Assembly: GCF_000817785.2 (NCBI RefSeq) | Contig: NZ_JTCM02000030.1 | Span: 1 to 63,081 of the forward strand | From: Hassallia byssoidea VB512170 | GTDB taxonomy: Bacteria > Cyanobacteriota > Cyanobacteriia > Cyanobacteriales > Nostocaceae | Direction of reading: 5' to 3' | Length of the DNA: 63,081 nucleotides | Part shown: positions 26,215 through 34,581 of the stretch, one piece after another | Numbering within the stretch: position 1 is the first letter of the stretch | Layout of the letters: every line of letters starts with the position of its first letter | Translations under genes and position numbers: made by a program | Notes under the pieces: generated by a model | The model's input: only the letters and a program-made list of their open reading frames with translations | The model's database searches: none | Told to the model about the DNA's origin: nothing

Positions 26215-27775
26215 GTTTAATTCAGAGATAGAATTGTTTCTGGAAATCAATCAGCAGTCGTTAGCAGAACTGCTGACATTTATCGATTTTGCTGATGAGA
26301 AGTTAACAATCGGTTTTGTAGAAATCAACTTTGCTAAAGATAGAGATGCTTTAATAGCCATACTACAGAATCATCCACAATGTCAGGAAATACAATTTAA
26401 AATCTTTAATTTTTATAAAGAATTGCGGTTTTTGCGGGATGCAATAGTTGAAGAATTAGCCGTCATAAAAATTGAAGATAACAAAAAGTTAGTTATTATT
26501 CTTATCGGCTTAGAAAAATCAATAGGAATGTCTGGGGAATATCCCCCTGTATTGCAAGACCTCAACTTTGTCCGCGATGCTTTTACAACTAGCGTTCCTC
26601 ATCCTATTTTATTCTTTTTACCAAATTATGCCCTAACTCGCTTGGCAAAGTACGCTCCAGATTTTTGGGATTGGAGAGCAGGAATTTTTCATTTTCAAAC
26701 AGACGAAAGAACTAAAGATTACGCTATTGAACAAACGCTTGAGTCTGACAAAATAAGAGAAAGTTTGGAATTAGCAGAGAAACAAGAGCGCATTGATTTA
26801 CTTCAGCGGTTGTTAATGGAATACAGCCCGGATAATAATTATCAAGCATCAACTGATATACGTAGGAGCATTAATATTTACAAAGAGCTAGGAATCGTCT
26901 ATCGCAGCATTGGAGAGGTTGAAAAAGCAGAAGATAATTTACTAAAAGCTTTATATTTGATTGATGATAAGCAAGAGTTAGCTCAAGAAAAATCCAGTAT
27001 TCTCTACAATTTAGGTTGGCTTTATGATGATTTGGGGAAAATAGAAGAAGCGATCGCACTTTATAATCAATCTTTGGAATTATTTGAACGCATTGGTGAT
27101 ATTCAAGGGAAAGCAGAGACGTTACACAATTTAGCAAATATCTACGCTGACAGGGGGAAAATAGAAGAAGCGATCGCTCTTTATAATCAATCTTTAGAAA
27201 TAACTGAACGCATTGGTGATGTTCAAACCAAAGCAGGGACGTTACACTGTCTTGCAATTATCTACGCTGACAAGGGGGATGTGGATGAAGCGATCGCACT
27301 TTATAATCAAGTCCTTGAAATTGATGAACGCATTGGTAATCTTCAAGGCAAAGCAGCGACGTTACACTGTCTTGCAATTATCTACGCTGACAGGGGGGAT
27401 GTGGATGAAGCGATCGCTCTTTATAATCAATCTTTGGAATTAGAGGAACGCATTGGTAATCTTCAAGGAAAAGCATCCACGTTACACCAACTTGCAGGTA
27501 TCTACGCTTTGCGTGGGGATGTGGATGAAGCGATCGCACTTTATAATCAGTCTTTGGAATTAGAGGAACGCATTGGCAATGTTCACGGTAAAGCGATGAC
27601 TTTGTGGTGGTTAGGATATTTAGCACAAAAGCAAGGAGATTTTGTGACTGCAATAAACTATTTACAGCCATCTTTGGAGATATTACAACGGCTGAAATCT
27701 CCTCATGCAGAGAAGGTTAGTAAAATCATTGCCAAAGTGCAAGAAAAGGTAAAAAGTAATATCATGTCCGGGTAA
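26171..27775 (+). CDS. TPR protein with an N-terminal NTPase-like domain lacking a P-loop
   Basis: A 534-residue protein. Residues 1-195 form a globular domain with a strand KKLVIILIGLEKS and a closing motif NYALTRLAKYAPDFWDWRAG that I associate with degenerate STAND-like domains in TPR proteins; there is no GKS/T. From about 235 to 510 run TPRs of 40 residues (ALYNQSLELEERIGNLQGK type), at least six. The middle five are nearly identical in DNA (120-bp period, each with GCGATCGC), indicating recent expansion. It starts inside the AAA gene, and its last codons (IMSG-stop) come from the MITE at 27759. It is probably a binding partner of the AAA protein. Confidence 0.85.
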   Translation: MPSKKPYNPSRQIPEFNSEIELFLEINQQSLAELLTFIDFADEKLTIGFVEINFAKDRDALIAILQNHPQCQEIQFKIFNFYKELRFLRDAIVEELAVIKIEDNKKLVIILIGLEKSIGMSGEYPPVLQDLNFVRDAFTTSVPHPILFFLPNYALTRLAKYAPDFWDWRAGIFHFQTDERTKDYAIEQTLESDKIRESLELAEKQERIDLLQRLLMEYSPDNNYQASTDIRRSINIYKELGIVYRSIGEVEKAEDNLLKALYLIDDKQELAQEKSSILYNLGWLYDDLGKIEEAIALYNQSLELFERIGDIQGKAETLHNLANIYADRGKIEEAIALYNQSLEITERIGDVQTKAGTLHCLAIIYADKGDVDEAIALYNQVLEIDERIGNLQGKAATLHCLAIIYADRGDVDEAIALYNQSLELEERIGNLQGKASTLHQLAGIYALRGDVDEAIALYNQSLELEERIGNVHGKAMTLWWLGYLAQKQGDFVTAINYLQPSLEILQRLKSPHAEKVSKIIAKVQEKVKSNIMSG

Positions 27776-27908
27776 TTAATTATGATTTCCATAGTCATTG
27801 CACCCCACCCCTTAATCCCCTCCCCGCAAGCGGGGAGGGGAGACAAAGCGTAGCTTTGGCGGGGTGGGGTTTTCCGGGTTTAGTAAGTAATAAGTGCGGA
27901 CATGATAT
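27759..27908. mobile_element. MITE, right copy; supplies the stop codon of the TPR gene
   Basis: Left end ATATCATGTCCG, right end CGGACATGATAT: perfect 12-bp inverted repeats. The inner stem CCCCACCCC... GGGGTGGGG and the CCCTCCCCGC/GCGGGGAGGGG core match the copy at 24697 in inverted orientation. The TPR gene's final codons and TAA (27773-27775) lie within the left end. Confidence 0.8.
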
Positions 27909-27992
27909 AAAACAGTTGAATAGAAAGCGCTGCATATTTTTATTTATCTAATAACTGATGGCTGCATAAGGCACAAAATTATAAATCAAAAA

Positions 27993-28112
27993 AAGGTAAA
28001 AGGGTTAGGGATTAGGGAATAGGGCATAGGGCATAGGGCATTGGGCATTAATCCCCTTGTCCCCCACTCCCCCACTCCCCCACTCTCCCACTCCCCACTC
28101 CCCACTCCCCAT
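27993..28112. repeat. GGGATTA/GGGCATA and CCCCCACT heptamer/octamer arrays
   Basis: GGGTTAG, GGGATTA, GGGCATA and GGGCATT units, then CCCCCACTC units directly abutting the start of the 2TM gene. It leaves no room for an ordinary ribosome site. Confidence 0.75.
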
Positions 28113-28505
28113 ATGTCAAATTCGTATCGTTCAGAAGATGTACAACAAATTCTCCAGCTAGCCATGACACAAAAGGCGGAAGGCAGAGATTTTTCCCGTC
28201 AGGAATTGTTGGAAATGGCGGCAGATTTGGGAATTTCTCAAGAGGCGATCGCTTCAGCCGAAAAACAGTTAATGCAGGAATCGGAAAAACAACGTGCAAC
28301 GCAGGTATTAAGTAATATGAGTAATAGTCGTCGCCGCAAATTTAAGACACATCTTTTTTTATATCTCATCATTAACACTTTCTTAGTTGTCATCGATTTT
28401 ATGACAGATGGTAAGTTAAATTGGGCTTATTGGTCTATCTTGGGCTGGGGTTTGGGACTGGCTTTTGATGCTTTTGATACTTTTTATGGTTCAAAGGATG
28501 AATGA
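28113..28505 (+). CDS. 2TM-domain protein
   Basis: A 130-residue protein. The N-terminal half is a soluble helical region (YRSEDVQQILQLAMTQKAEG, then SRQELLEMAADLGISQEAIA). The C-terminal half is the 2TM domain: FKTHLFLYLIINTFLVVIDFM, then LNWAYWSILGWGLGLAFDAF. The domain is widespread in bacteria, sometimes joined to histidine kinases; the function of the stand-alone form is unknown. The open frame extends 24 codons upstream into a proline-rich translation of the CCCCCACT array, so ATG 28113 (MSNSYRSEDV) is preferred. Confidence 0.82.
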   Translation: MSNSYRSEDVQQILQLAMTQKAEGRDFSRQELLEMAADLGISQEAIASAEKQLMQESEKQRATQVLSNMSNSRRRKFKTHLFLYLIINTFLVVIDFMTDGKLNWAYWSILGWGLGLAFDAFDTFYGSKDE

Positions 28506-28547
28506 TTATATCGCAATCCTATATGGATTGTGAAAATTATTTTTTAA

Positions 28548-28588
28548 CGAACCGCAGAGACGCAGAGAACACAGAGGAAGAGGAAAGA
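28548..28588. repeat. Dispersed AACGAACCGCAGAGACGCAG repeat
   Basis: The same sequence recurs at 50450 and, interrupted, at 16868. It lies in the gap between the 2TM gene and the coiled-coil/TPR gene. Confidence 0.65.
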
Positions 28589-28723
28589 GGGTTTTACCGA
28601 ATGATTTAAGGTTGCTATGTAGACCAAAAGTGGTAAATAAAGTTTAGACTCGATATGCGTTTCTATCAGGGCTGCTAGATTAGAGATAGGTTCGCCACTA
28701 AAAAAACTCACCAACGGATACGG

Positions 28724-31228
28724 ATGGTTTGTATGAAGAGCAAAAAGCAGCTCGTCTACTCTAACCTAGCCTGCGGCAATCAGCCTGGAGCGCGTTTAGA
28801 AAAATTAACTCAAAGCGGCTCTAGGCGCGTTTCTGCTTTAATATTGAGAAGCGCTGTTATTTTTTCCACTTTTGTGCTGTCTGTTGGTGTTGCTAGAAGT
28901 CAACCTGCGTCACAGTCAACAACGAATGCAACATCTATTCAGATTCAACAGCAAGTGCAATCTGAAGTCGATCGCGCTTTAAGTCGTAGAACTATCCAAA
29001 GCAATGTTTGGCTAGTTATATTAACTTTACTTTCGGTGAGTGCGATCGCTTCACTTTGGCTATTTCGTCGCGCTGTAATTCGTGCGATCGTCGATCAAGC
29101 GATGAAACAGCTACAGCAAGTTGAACAATTACAAAATCAGTTAATCTCTGTTAAGCAATCAGCTGAAAATATTATACAACAAGTTAAAGATATTACCGAT
29201 GATTTAGAAGCAGAAGCCGCAGCATTACAAGAAAATATAAAATTAGAAAAAGATACTTTATCTAAATTTACATCAGAATTATTAGTATCAAAAGAAAACT
29301 TATTAGCAAAATTAGAAACTCAAATTCAATCGACTCAACAAAAAGTAGCAAATTTAGAATTTGATTTTGCTTCTCAACTATCTAAGTTACAGTCAAATGC
29401 TCAAAGACAAAAAGATATAACGTTAGAGAATTTAGTCAAGTTAGAATCTGCGGGCACAGATAAACTTTCAGAATTACAGTTAGATGCTCAAAAACAACAA
29501 GTTCGCATCCTGGAAAATCTACAAAACATCGGGTTAGAGTTTACATCTCAAGTATCAAGATTTCAGTCAGAGACGCAACAGCAAAAAGATGTAACGCTGG
29601 AAAATTTACAAAGCATAAAATCAGAGTTTACATCTCAAGTATCAAAATTCCACTCAGAAACGCAACAGCAAAAAGATTTCCAGCTGGAGAATCTGAAAAA
29701 GCTAGAAGCCGAATTGCAATCTCAAGTATCAAAATTCCAGTCAGAAACTCAACAGCAAAAAGATGTAGCGTTGGAAAATTTACAAAGCATACAGTCATTG
29801 ACATCACAAGTATCAAAAATCCACTCAGAAACGCAACAACAAAAAGATTTCCAGCTGGAGAATCTGAAAAAGCTAGAAGCCGAATTGCAATCTCAAGTAT
29901 CAGAATTTCAGTCAGAAACGCAACAGCAAAAGGAACTGACGCTGGAGAATTTACAAACGTTTACATCTCAAATATCAGGATTGCAGTCAGAAACGCAACA
30001 GCAAAAGAACCTGACGTTAAAGAATCTGAAAAAACTAGAAGCCGAATTGCAATCTCAAATATCAAAAATCCAGTCACAAACGCAACAGCAAAAAGATGTA
30101 ACGCTGGAGAATCTGAAAAAACTAGAAGCCGAATTGCAATCAGAAACACAACAGGAAAAAAATAAATATGTTGAAAGGTTAGAAAAAACGTATTTAGAAT
30201 TTCAAGAAAATGCCGCTCATCAAAAAGAGTTAATTATAGAGAATTTAGAAAAATCAGGTTTAGAGTTTATTTCGGAATTACAAACAGATGCAGAAGAAAA
30301 GTCTCTAATCAGGAAGAAGCTAGATAAATTAGAAAAAGATGTAGCTAAACTTTCTAAATTACAGATAAATGCTGAACAAAGAAAAGAGTTAATTATACAG
30401 CAAGTTTCGGAAAGTTCGCCACCATTAATTCAAGAAGCAGTAAATCGTGCAGTTGAAGAAAAAATACACGAATCGAAACAGCCAGAAGTATTAGAAGAAC
30501 CTGTATCTCCTCGGCTGAAATTAACTGCTGATGATTATCTGGAAAAAGGAGATGTTCTCTTAACAGAAAGACGCTATGAAGACGCGATCGCCTGCTATAA
30601 TAAAGCAATAAAAATCGAACCTGAGAAAGCTGTTGCTTGGTTTAAGCTAGGTATTGCTAATTCGAGGGTGAAACGATACACTGATGCGATCGCCTGCTAT
30701 GACAAAGCAATAGAACTGAAACCAGATTATCATCAAGCATGGCGCGATCGCGGTGTTGCTTTGGGAAATTTGCGACGACACCAAGAAGCTTTTATCTCGT
30801 TTGATAAAGCCACGCAATTTAAAAAAGATGACGCAGTAGCTTGGTTAAATCGAGGTTTAGCCTTAGAAGAGTTGGAAGAATATGAGCAGGCGATCACTTC
30901 TTTTGATAAAGTTATAGAGTTGAAGCCAGATTCATACAAAGCTTGGAATCACCGAGGTTATACCCTAGTTAGGCTAGGACGTGATGAAGAAGCGCTTTTA
31001 TGCTTCGATAAAGCGCTTTCAATTCAACCTGACTATGCTAATGCATATTACAACAAAGCAGCCTGTTATGCGCTGCAAAGGAAAGTTGAATTAGCCTTAG
31101 AAAATCTGCACTTCTCAATTGACTTGAATCCAAGTTATAAGCAAGATGCAGAAACCGACATAGATTTTGATGAGATTGCACAAGACAAGCGCTTTCAAGA
31201 ATTAGTTGCCTCGCTTCCCACAGATTAA
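28724..31228 (+). CDS. Membrane-anchored coiled-coil and TPR protein with internal repeats
   Basis: The 834-residue product has an N-terminal hydrophobic segment (about 44-60, VIFSTFVLSVGVARSQ), a second one (LVILTLLSVSAIASLWLF, about 97-114), then a long Gln/Glu/Lys coiled coil (about 130-590). Inside this, a module of about 29 residues recurs (SETQQQKDVTLENL, then QSQVSKFQ), roughly ten times with variants, so the gene has grown by internal duplication. Residues about 600-810 hold at least five TPRs (ALACYNKAI, WFKLGIANSRVKRY type). The role is probably structural or scaffolding at a membrane. Two Met codons (28724, 28733) could start it. Confidence 0.8.
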   Translation: MVCMKSKKQLVYSNLACGNQPGARLEKLTQSGSRRVSALILRSAVIFSTFVLSVGVARSQPASQSTTNATSIQIQQQVQSEVDRALSRRTIQSNVWLVILTLLSVSAIASLWLFRRAVIRAIVDQAMKQLQQVEQLQNQLISVKQSAENIIQQVKDITDDLEAEAAALQENIKLEKDTLSKFTSELLVSKENLLAKLETQIQSTQQKVANLEFDFASQLSKLQSNAQRQKDITLENLVKLESAGTDKLSELQLDAQKQQVRILENLQNIGLEFTSQVSRFQSETQQQKDVTLENLQSIKSEFTSQVSKFHSETQQQKDFQLENLKKLEAELQSQVSKFQSETQQQKDVALENLQSIQSLTSQVSKIHSETQQQKDFQLENLKKLEAELQSQVSEFQSETQQQKELTLENLQTFTSQISGLQSETQQQKNLTLKNLKKLEAELQSQISKIQSQTQQQKDVTLENLKKLEAELQSETQQEKNKYVERLEKTYLEFQENAAHQKELIIENLEKSGLEFISELQTDAEEKSLIRKKLDKLEKDVAKLSKLQINAEQRKELIIQQVSESSPPLIQEAVNRAVEEKIHESKQPEVLEEPVSPRLKLTADDYLEKGDVLLTERRYEDAIACYNKAIKIEPEKAVAWFKLGIANSRVKRYTDAIACYDKAIELKPDYHQAWRDRGVALGNLRRHQEAFISFDKATQFKKDDAVAWLNRGLALEELEEYEQAITSFDKVIELKPDSYKAWNHRGYTLVRLGRDEEALLCFDKALSIQPDYANAYYNKAACYALQRKVELALENLHFSIDLNPSYKQDAETDIDFDEIAQDKRFQELVASLPTD

Positions 31229-31583
31229 GGTAATGAGTGTGCGTAAACGCAAAGCGTCTTTTCGTCAGACATCGCCCTTATACTATCCATCAAACAATAA
31301 CACGAATTGAATGCGTGTTTGCCGCGATTTTCCAGCTATAATCTGATAAAAGCTTACTTCGGTAAGAGGTACTTTTTATACATTTGTGTACTTTTTGAGA
31401 AGTTACGCACCATTTACTCTTAAATTTAAAATAGAGACTTTTATATCTTGCAGTAGTCCCAACAACCCCCAAAAAAGAAATGGGGGAAGTCGGGGAGTAG
31501 GGGATGCTGCTTTTTTTACTACCTATACTCCCCATCATTCACACTTTTTAGGGCTTGCATCATTCGCAATCAAAATAAAAACA
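31229..31583. other. Intergenic region before the 31584 gene
   Basis: No gene accepted. The open frame beginning at 31386 has no protein-like content before Met 31584. A GGGGGAAGTCGGGGAG stretch and a complementary ACTCCCC stretch (31481-31535) could fold. 31247-31275 resembles a palindromic fragment (GCGTAAACGC). Confidence 0.5.
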
Positions 31584-32819
31584 ATGAATATTGCTGAAAA
31601 CAATAACAATAAAATACCAAATAAGAAGCTTGTATTAGTTGGATTGATTTCGGTAGTTCTGTTCGCAGGTGGCTTGATTGGCTGGATTAAATTTAAGCAA
31701 GAACAAGAGAAAAAAGTTCAGCAATCTCAAGCTTTGTTGACACAGGCATGTCAAACTGATATTTCTGCAAATAGCAATTTTTTAGATGCCTCTAAAAAAG
31801 TTAATGAAGCAACCAAGCTTTTATATAGCGTTCCAAATATACCAGGTTTAAGTTATCAACAAGCTCAAACCGGATTGAATAATTTTTCTACATGTATAAA
31901 AACCGTTAATGCCAAAGAAAACTTTTTTGAAGCAAAAAGGCTGAGTAGAAAAGCTTTCTTGTTTGATGATGAAATGACTTTATCGGTTCAAGAATGGGAG
32001 GGGATGCGCTCAGATTTAGGAAAAGCTATCGATTTATTGAAAAGTATTCCCAATGATGTGAATACCTATCCTCAATCTCAAAAAGCGCTAAAAGTTTATC
32101 AAAATCAATTTTCAAAAGTAAATCAAAGACTTCAGCAAGAACAAACAGCCGTTAACGCTTTTAATCGTGCCGAAGATTTGAATAATGAAGCCGATCAACT
32201 TACTCGGAATTCCCCAAGTTTAGAAACTTTAAATGAAGCCGAATCAAAAGTTAAAGATGCTATTAAACTTATAAAAACTATTCCGCAAGGTACAACAGTT
32301 AGCCAAAAAAGTCAAGATACTATATTAATCTATCAAGATAAAATAGAAGGTATTCGTTATCTAATTGGTTCGAGATTTCTAGAACCATTGGTGAAGCTTT
32401 TTTCTACATTTGCTGATTCGCTTAATAGTAAAACTGAATATCAAGACTATGCAAACAAAGTTAAGAATTTGAATAAAAAGTTTACTGATATTCTCAAAGA
32501 AGCTCCAGTTACAAAAAATCATTCCAGTGCTAAAGCGTTGAGAAGTGCTTTAAATAAATATAATGATGCTTTAATTGTTTGGCAATATTGCCAGCAACGA
32601 AAATGCCAGAATTCTTTATCTGCTGGGATTATAGAATTTAGAAATGTGTTATGGATACCTGATTCTTTTAAAATAAAAAATGTTCCGTTAACTAAAAAAT
32701 ATAAGCTGAAAGAAAGTTCTAATATATTTACGCAAAAATTCGTTCAATTAAATCAAGTCCGTTCAGCTATTTGGGAGCAAGCAGAAAGCGATATCCAAGA
32801 AGCTCAAGGACAAATTTAA
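31584..32819 (+). CDS. Unknown single-pass membrane protein with a helical exterior
   Basis: The 411-residue product has a short cytoplasmic tail, one TM helix (LVLVGLISVVLFAGGLIGWI, about 16-35) and a long Lys/Gln/Ser-rich helical domain that probably lies in the periplasm. The pattern SKVNEATKLLYSVPN... recurs loosely (KVKDAIKLIKTIPQG), suggesting weak internal repeats of TPR-like or HEAT-like helices. Cysteines are few. No known family. The open frame continues 66 codons upstream without protein-like character; ATG 31584 is the start. It follows the coiled-coil/TPR gene on the same strand with a 355-bp gap. A convergent array follows its stop. Confidence 0.7.
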   Translation: MNIAENNNNKIPNKKLVLVGLISVVLFAGGLIGWIKFKQEQEKKVQQSQALLTQACQTDISANSNFLDASKKVNEATKLLYSVPNIPGLSYQQAQTGLNNFSTCIKTVNAKENFFEAKRLSRKAFLFDDEMTLSVQEWEGMRSDLGKAIDLLKSIPNDVNTYPQSQKALKVYQNQFSKVNQRLQQEQTAVNAFNRAEDLNNEADQLTRNSPSLETLNEAESKVKDAIKLIKTIPQGTTVSQKSQDTILIYQDKIEGIRYLIGSRFLEPLVKLFSTFADSLNSKTEYQDYANKVKNLNKKFTDILKEAPVTKNHSSAKALRSALNKYNDALIVWQYCQQRKCQNSLSAGIIEFRNVLWIPDSFKIKNVPLTKKYKLKESSNIFTQKFVQLNQVRSAIWEQAESDIQEAQGQI

Positions 32820-32825
32820 GTTAAA

Positions 32826-32936
32826 CTGGGGACTAGGGACTAGGGATTAGGGACTGGGGATTAGGGATTAGGGATTAAGAAATATGAAGAGTCTTTTCCA
32901 GTCCCCAGTCCCTAGTACCCAATCCCCAGTCCCCTA
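32826..32936. repeat. GGGACTA/GGGATTA array facing CCCAGTC/CCCTAGT array
   Basis: About eight GGGAYTR-type units on the left, about six complementary units on the right, loop near 32880. It fills the convergent gap between the 31584 gene and the KTSC gene; the right arm ends at the KTSC stop. Confidence 0.82.
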
Positions 32937-32937
32937 T

Positions 32938-33375
32938 TCAATCGCAACAATCATCAAAATCTTCTGTGTTATCTATGCGATCGCACTCATATCTGCCTTT
33001 AATCTCGTGATTGTAATATCTGCCAATTGAATCAGCGTCATGTAAATCTTGCCAAGTATCCGCTTCTACCCCAGAATACTGATAAACTGCCCCGTTGTGA
33101 AACTCAACTTGCAATAGTTGTTCGTTTTTGTCGTATCCTATAGATGCAGCCATTGATGAATTCACACTTAACATGGCAATTGGTTCCTCTTCTGCGGTCA
33201 GTGCAGGAGAATCAGCGATAATTTCGTTTAAATCTTGCAGTCCGTCGTAAGCTTGTATAGGTGCAGGAATTTCTACAAATTCTAACTCATCGCCTCGGTC
33301 GAGTAATAATTGCAAGTATCCTTCAGAATGAGCGATCGCTATTAAACTGCTCAAGTCAACCTTAGATAGCTTCAT
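32938..33375 (-). CDS. KTSC domain protein
   Basis: The 145-residue protein has an N-terminal helical part (LSSLIAIAHSEGYLQLLLDRG) and a C-terminal KTSC domain: SSMAASIGYDKNEQLLQVEF, YQYSGVEADTWQDLHDADS and IGRYYNHEIKGRYEC. KTSC domains are short beta-rich modules named for lysyl-tRNA-synthetase-like C-terminal association; function unknown. Start at ATG 33375 is supported by an AGGAGAG stretch upstream; the open frame runs 11 codons further. An acidic tail DNTEDFDDCCD ends the protein. Confidence 0.78.
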   Translation of the reverse strand: MKLSKVDLSSLIAIAHSEGYLQLLLDRGDELEFVEIPAPIQAYDGLQDLNEIIADSPALTAEEEPIAMLSVNSSMAASIGYDKNEQLLQVEFHNGAVYQYSGVEADTWQDLHDADSIGRYYNHEIKGRYECDRIDNTEDFDDCCD

Positions 33376-33578
33376 TAATTTTACTCTCCTACTGACGTTG
33401 AGGTGCAATTTGGGAAATTATTTATAGTATATTTGTACTATATTTTTTGGTCTCGGTCAAGCTTTGTAACATAAAAATAAAAATATTCACTCTCTTTCAA
33501 ATCGTTTTGACTAACTCCTTAAATAGTAACTTAGCAGCCTTCGCAGAAATGCGCTCCGGGCAACTTAACATACAAGAT

Positions 33579-33604
33579 CCCCGACAACTTTTACGAAGTC
33601 GGGG
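33579..33604. terminator. CCCCGAC/GTCGGGG hairpin, probable terminator or dispersed palindrome
   Basis: A 7-bp perfect stem with a 12-nt loop, in the gap between the DUF1636 gene and the KTSC gene. No clear U-run follows on either strand. It may be a dispersed palindrome serving as terminator of the DUF1636 transcript. Confidence 0.5.
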
Positions 33605-33696
33605 AACTGAAGAAATATGCGATCGCGCTTTTAAAGAAGGCAGAAGGTAAACTTTTTTAATTTTTAATTCATCTGCTTTCTTTAACGCAAGATAAA

Positions 33697-34104
33697 CTAG
33701 TTTAATTCGCCTGCGTCAGCTTTTGGAGAAGGAATTCTTGCCAAAACTCCTTTTTTCAGTGGTTCCGGTCTTTCTGCCCAAGGCAACAATCCCTCAGAAT
33801 GATTGTAATACTTACTGGCACACTCCAGCACATTCGCAATTTCTGAAGTTGATAAATCTGGCGAGACATCACCAAATAAATAAGTGTATTTACCATTTGC
33901 CACAAAGCAAATAGCACATGCGCGATTGCAAGCACTCATGCATTCTACAGGCTGAATCGGAAATTCTTGATGCAATTCCCAGTCTTGGTGCAGTTCTTGC
34001 AATTGCTTGAATAATTTATCACCGCCACTTTCGCCAACTCGCTTTCCATCTTTCCAGACACTTGAGCAAGTGGTACAAACAAACAAAGCATGTTGAGTTT
34101 TCAT
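33697..34104 (-). CDS. DUF1636 family protein, probable iron-sulfur/metal protein under cobalamin riboswitch control
   Basis: A 135-residue small protein with cysteines in ALFVCTTCSSVWKDGKRVGE and ECMSACNRACAICFVANGKYTYLFGDV. The pattern looks like a thioredoxin-fold 2Fe-2S ferredoxin or metal-binding protein; DUF1636 genes are often near cobalamin or cobalt genes. Here a cobalamin riboswitch lies directly upstream, 35 bp before the start, so the protein probably has a role in cobalamin or cobalt metabolism and is switched off when the cofactor is abundant. The start at 34104 (MKTQHALFVC) fits. Confidence 0.82.
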   Translation of the reverse strand: MKTQHALFVCTTCSSVWKDGKRVGESGGDKLFKQLQELHQDWELHQEFPIQPVECMSACNRACAICFVANGKYTYLFGDVSPDLSTSEIANVLECASKYYNHSEGLLPWAERPEPLKKGVLARIPSPKADAGELN

Positions 34105-34138
34105 CTATACCTCGTAGATGAGTTGGAACTTACCTATT

Positions 34139-34254
34139 TGTCGGCGGGCATTCTGACTTACAAGAAAATTCTTGCTCACAGCTGCGGGACAGTGCCGGAT
34201 TTGCACCGAACTTTCCCCGTTACCTCTGGTGGCAGTTTTCCACAAGAACCGACG
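34139..34254 (-). promoter_or_regulatory. Cobalamin (AdoCbl) riboswitch upstream of the DUF1636 gene
   Basis: Read on the minus strand, conserved parts occur in the right order: GCCACCAGAGGTAACGGG, GGTGCAAATCCGGCACTGTC, CCGCAGCTGTGAG and GTCAGAATGCCCGCC (the B12-box end). The outer strands GTCGG (34252-34248) and CCGAC (34145-34141) pair as P1. The aptamer ends about 35 bp before the coding start, so control probably acts on translation initiation or early termination. Confidence 0.93.
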
Positions 34255-34362
34255 ATACATATATACTACAGTATTGCGAGACGCAAATTTTTCTCAAGAT
34301 TCAGACAAGGTTGAGCATTTGATTAATGCGATCGCTTTTTTAAATTGGGCAATAATACCCTG

Positions 34363-34551
34363 CAATGCCATTGCATCGGGTGACAATGCCATTGCATCGG
34401 GTGACAATGCCATTGCATCGGGTGACAATGCCATTGCATCGGGTGACAATGCCATTGCATCGAGTGACAATGCCATTGCATCGGGTGACAATGCCATTGC
34501 ATCGGGTGACAATGCCATTGCATCGGGTGACAACGCCATTGCATCGACCTG
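34363..34551. repeat. 21-bp tandem array R2, 9 contiguous units
   Basis: Each unit starts CAATGCCATTG and continues CATCGGGTGA. CAATG-C-CATTG is a perfect 11-nt palindrome. The nine copies differ by one or two bases, the last being more decayed. It lies between the riboswitch promoter region and the end of the HD gene, so it is transcribed from neither. No spacer sequence. Confidence 0.9.
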
Positions 34552-34581
34552 CATTTAAAAACGCGCTTTTTACACAAAACT

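Noticed and set aside
34363-34551. R2 (and R1, R3, R4) as a CRISPR array
   Set aside because: Units are contiguous without variable spacers, and no cas genes are near.
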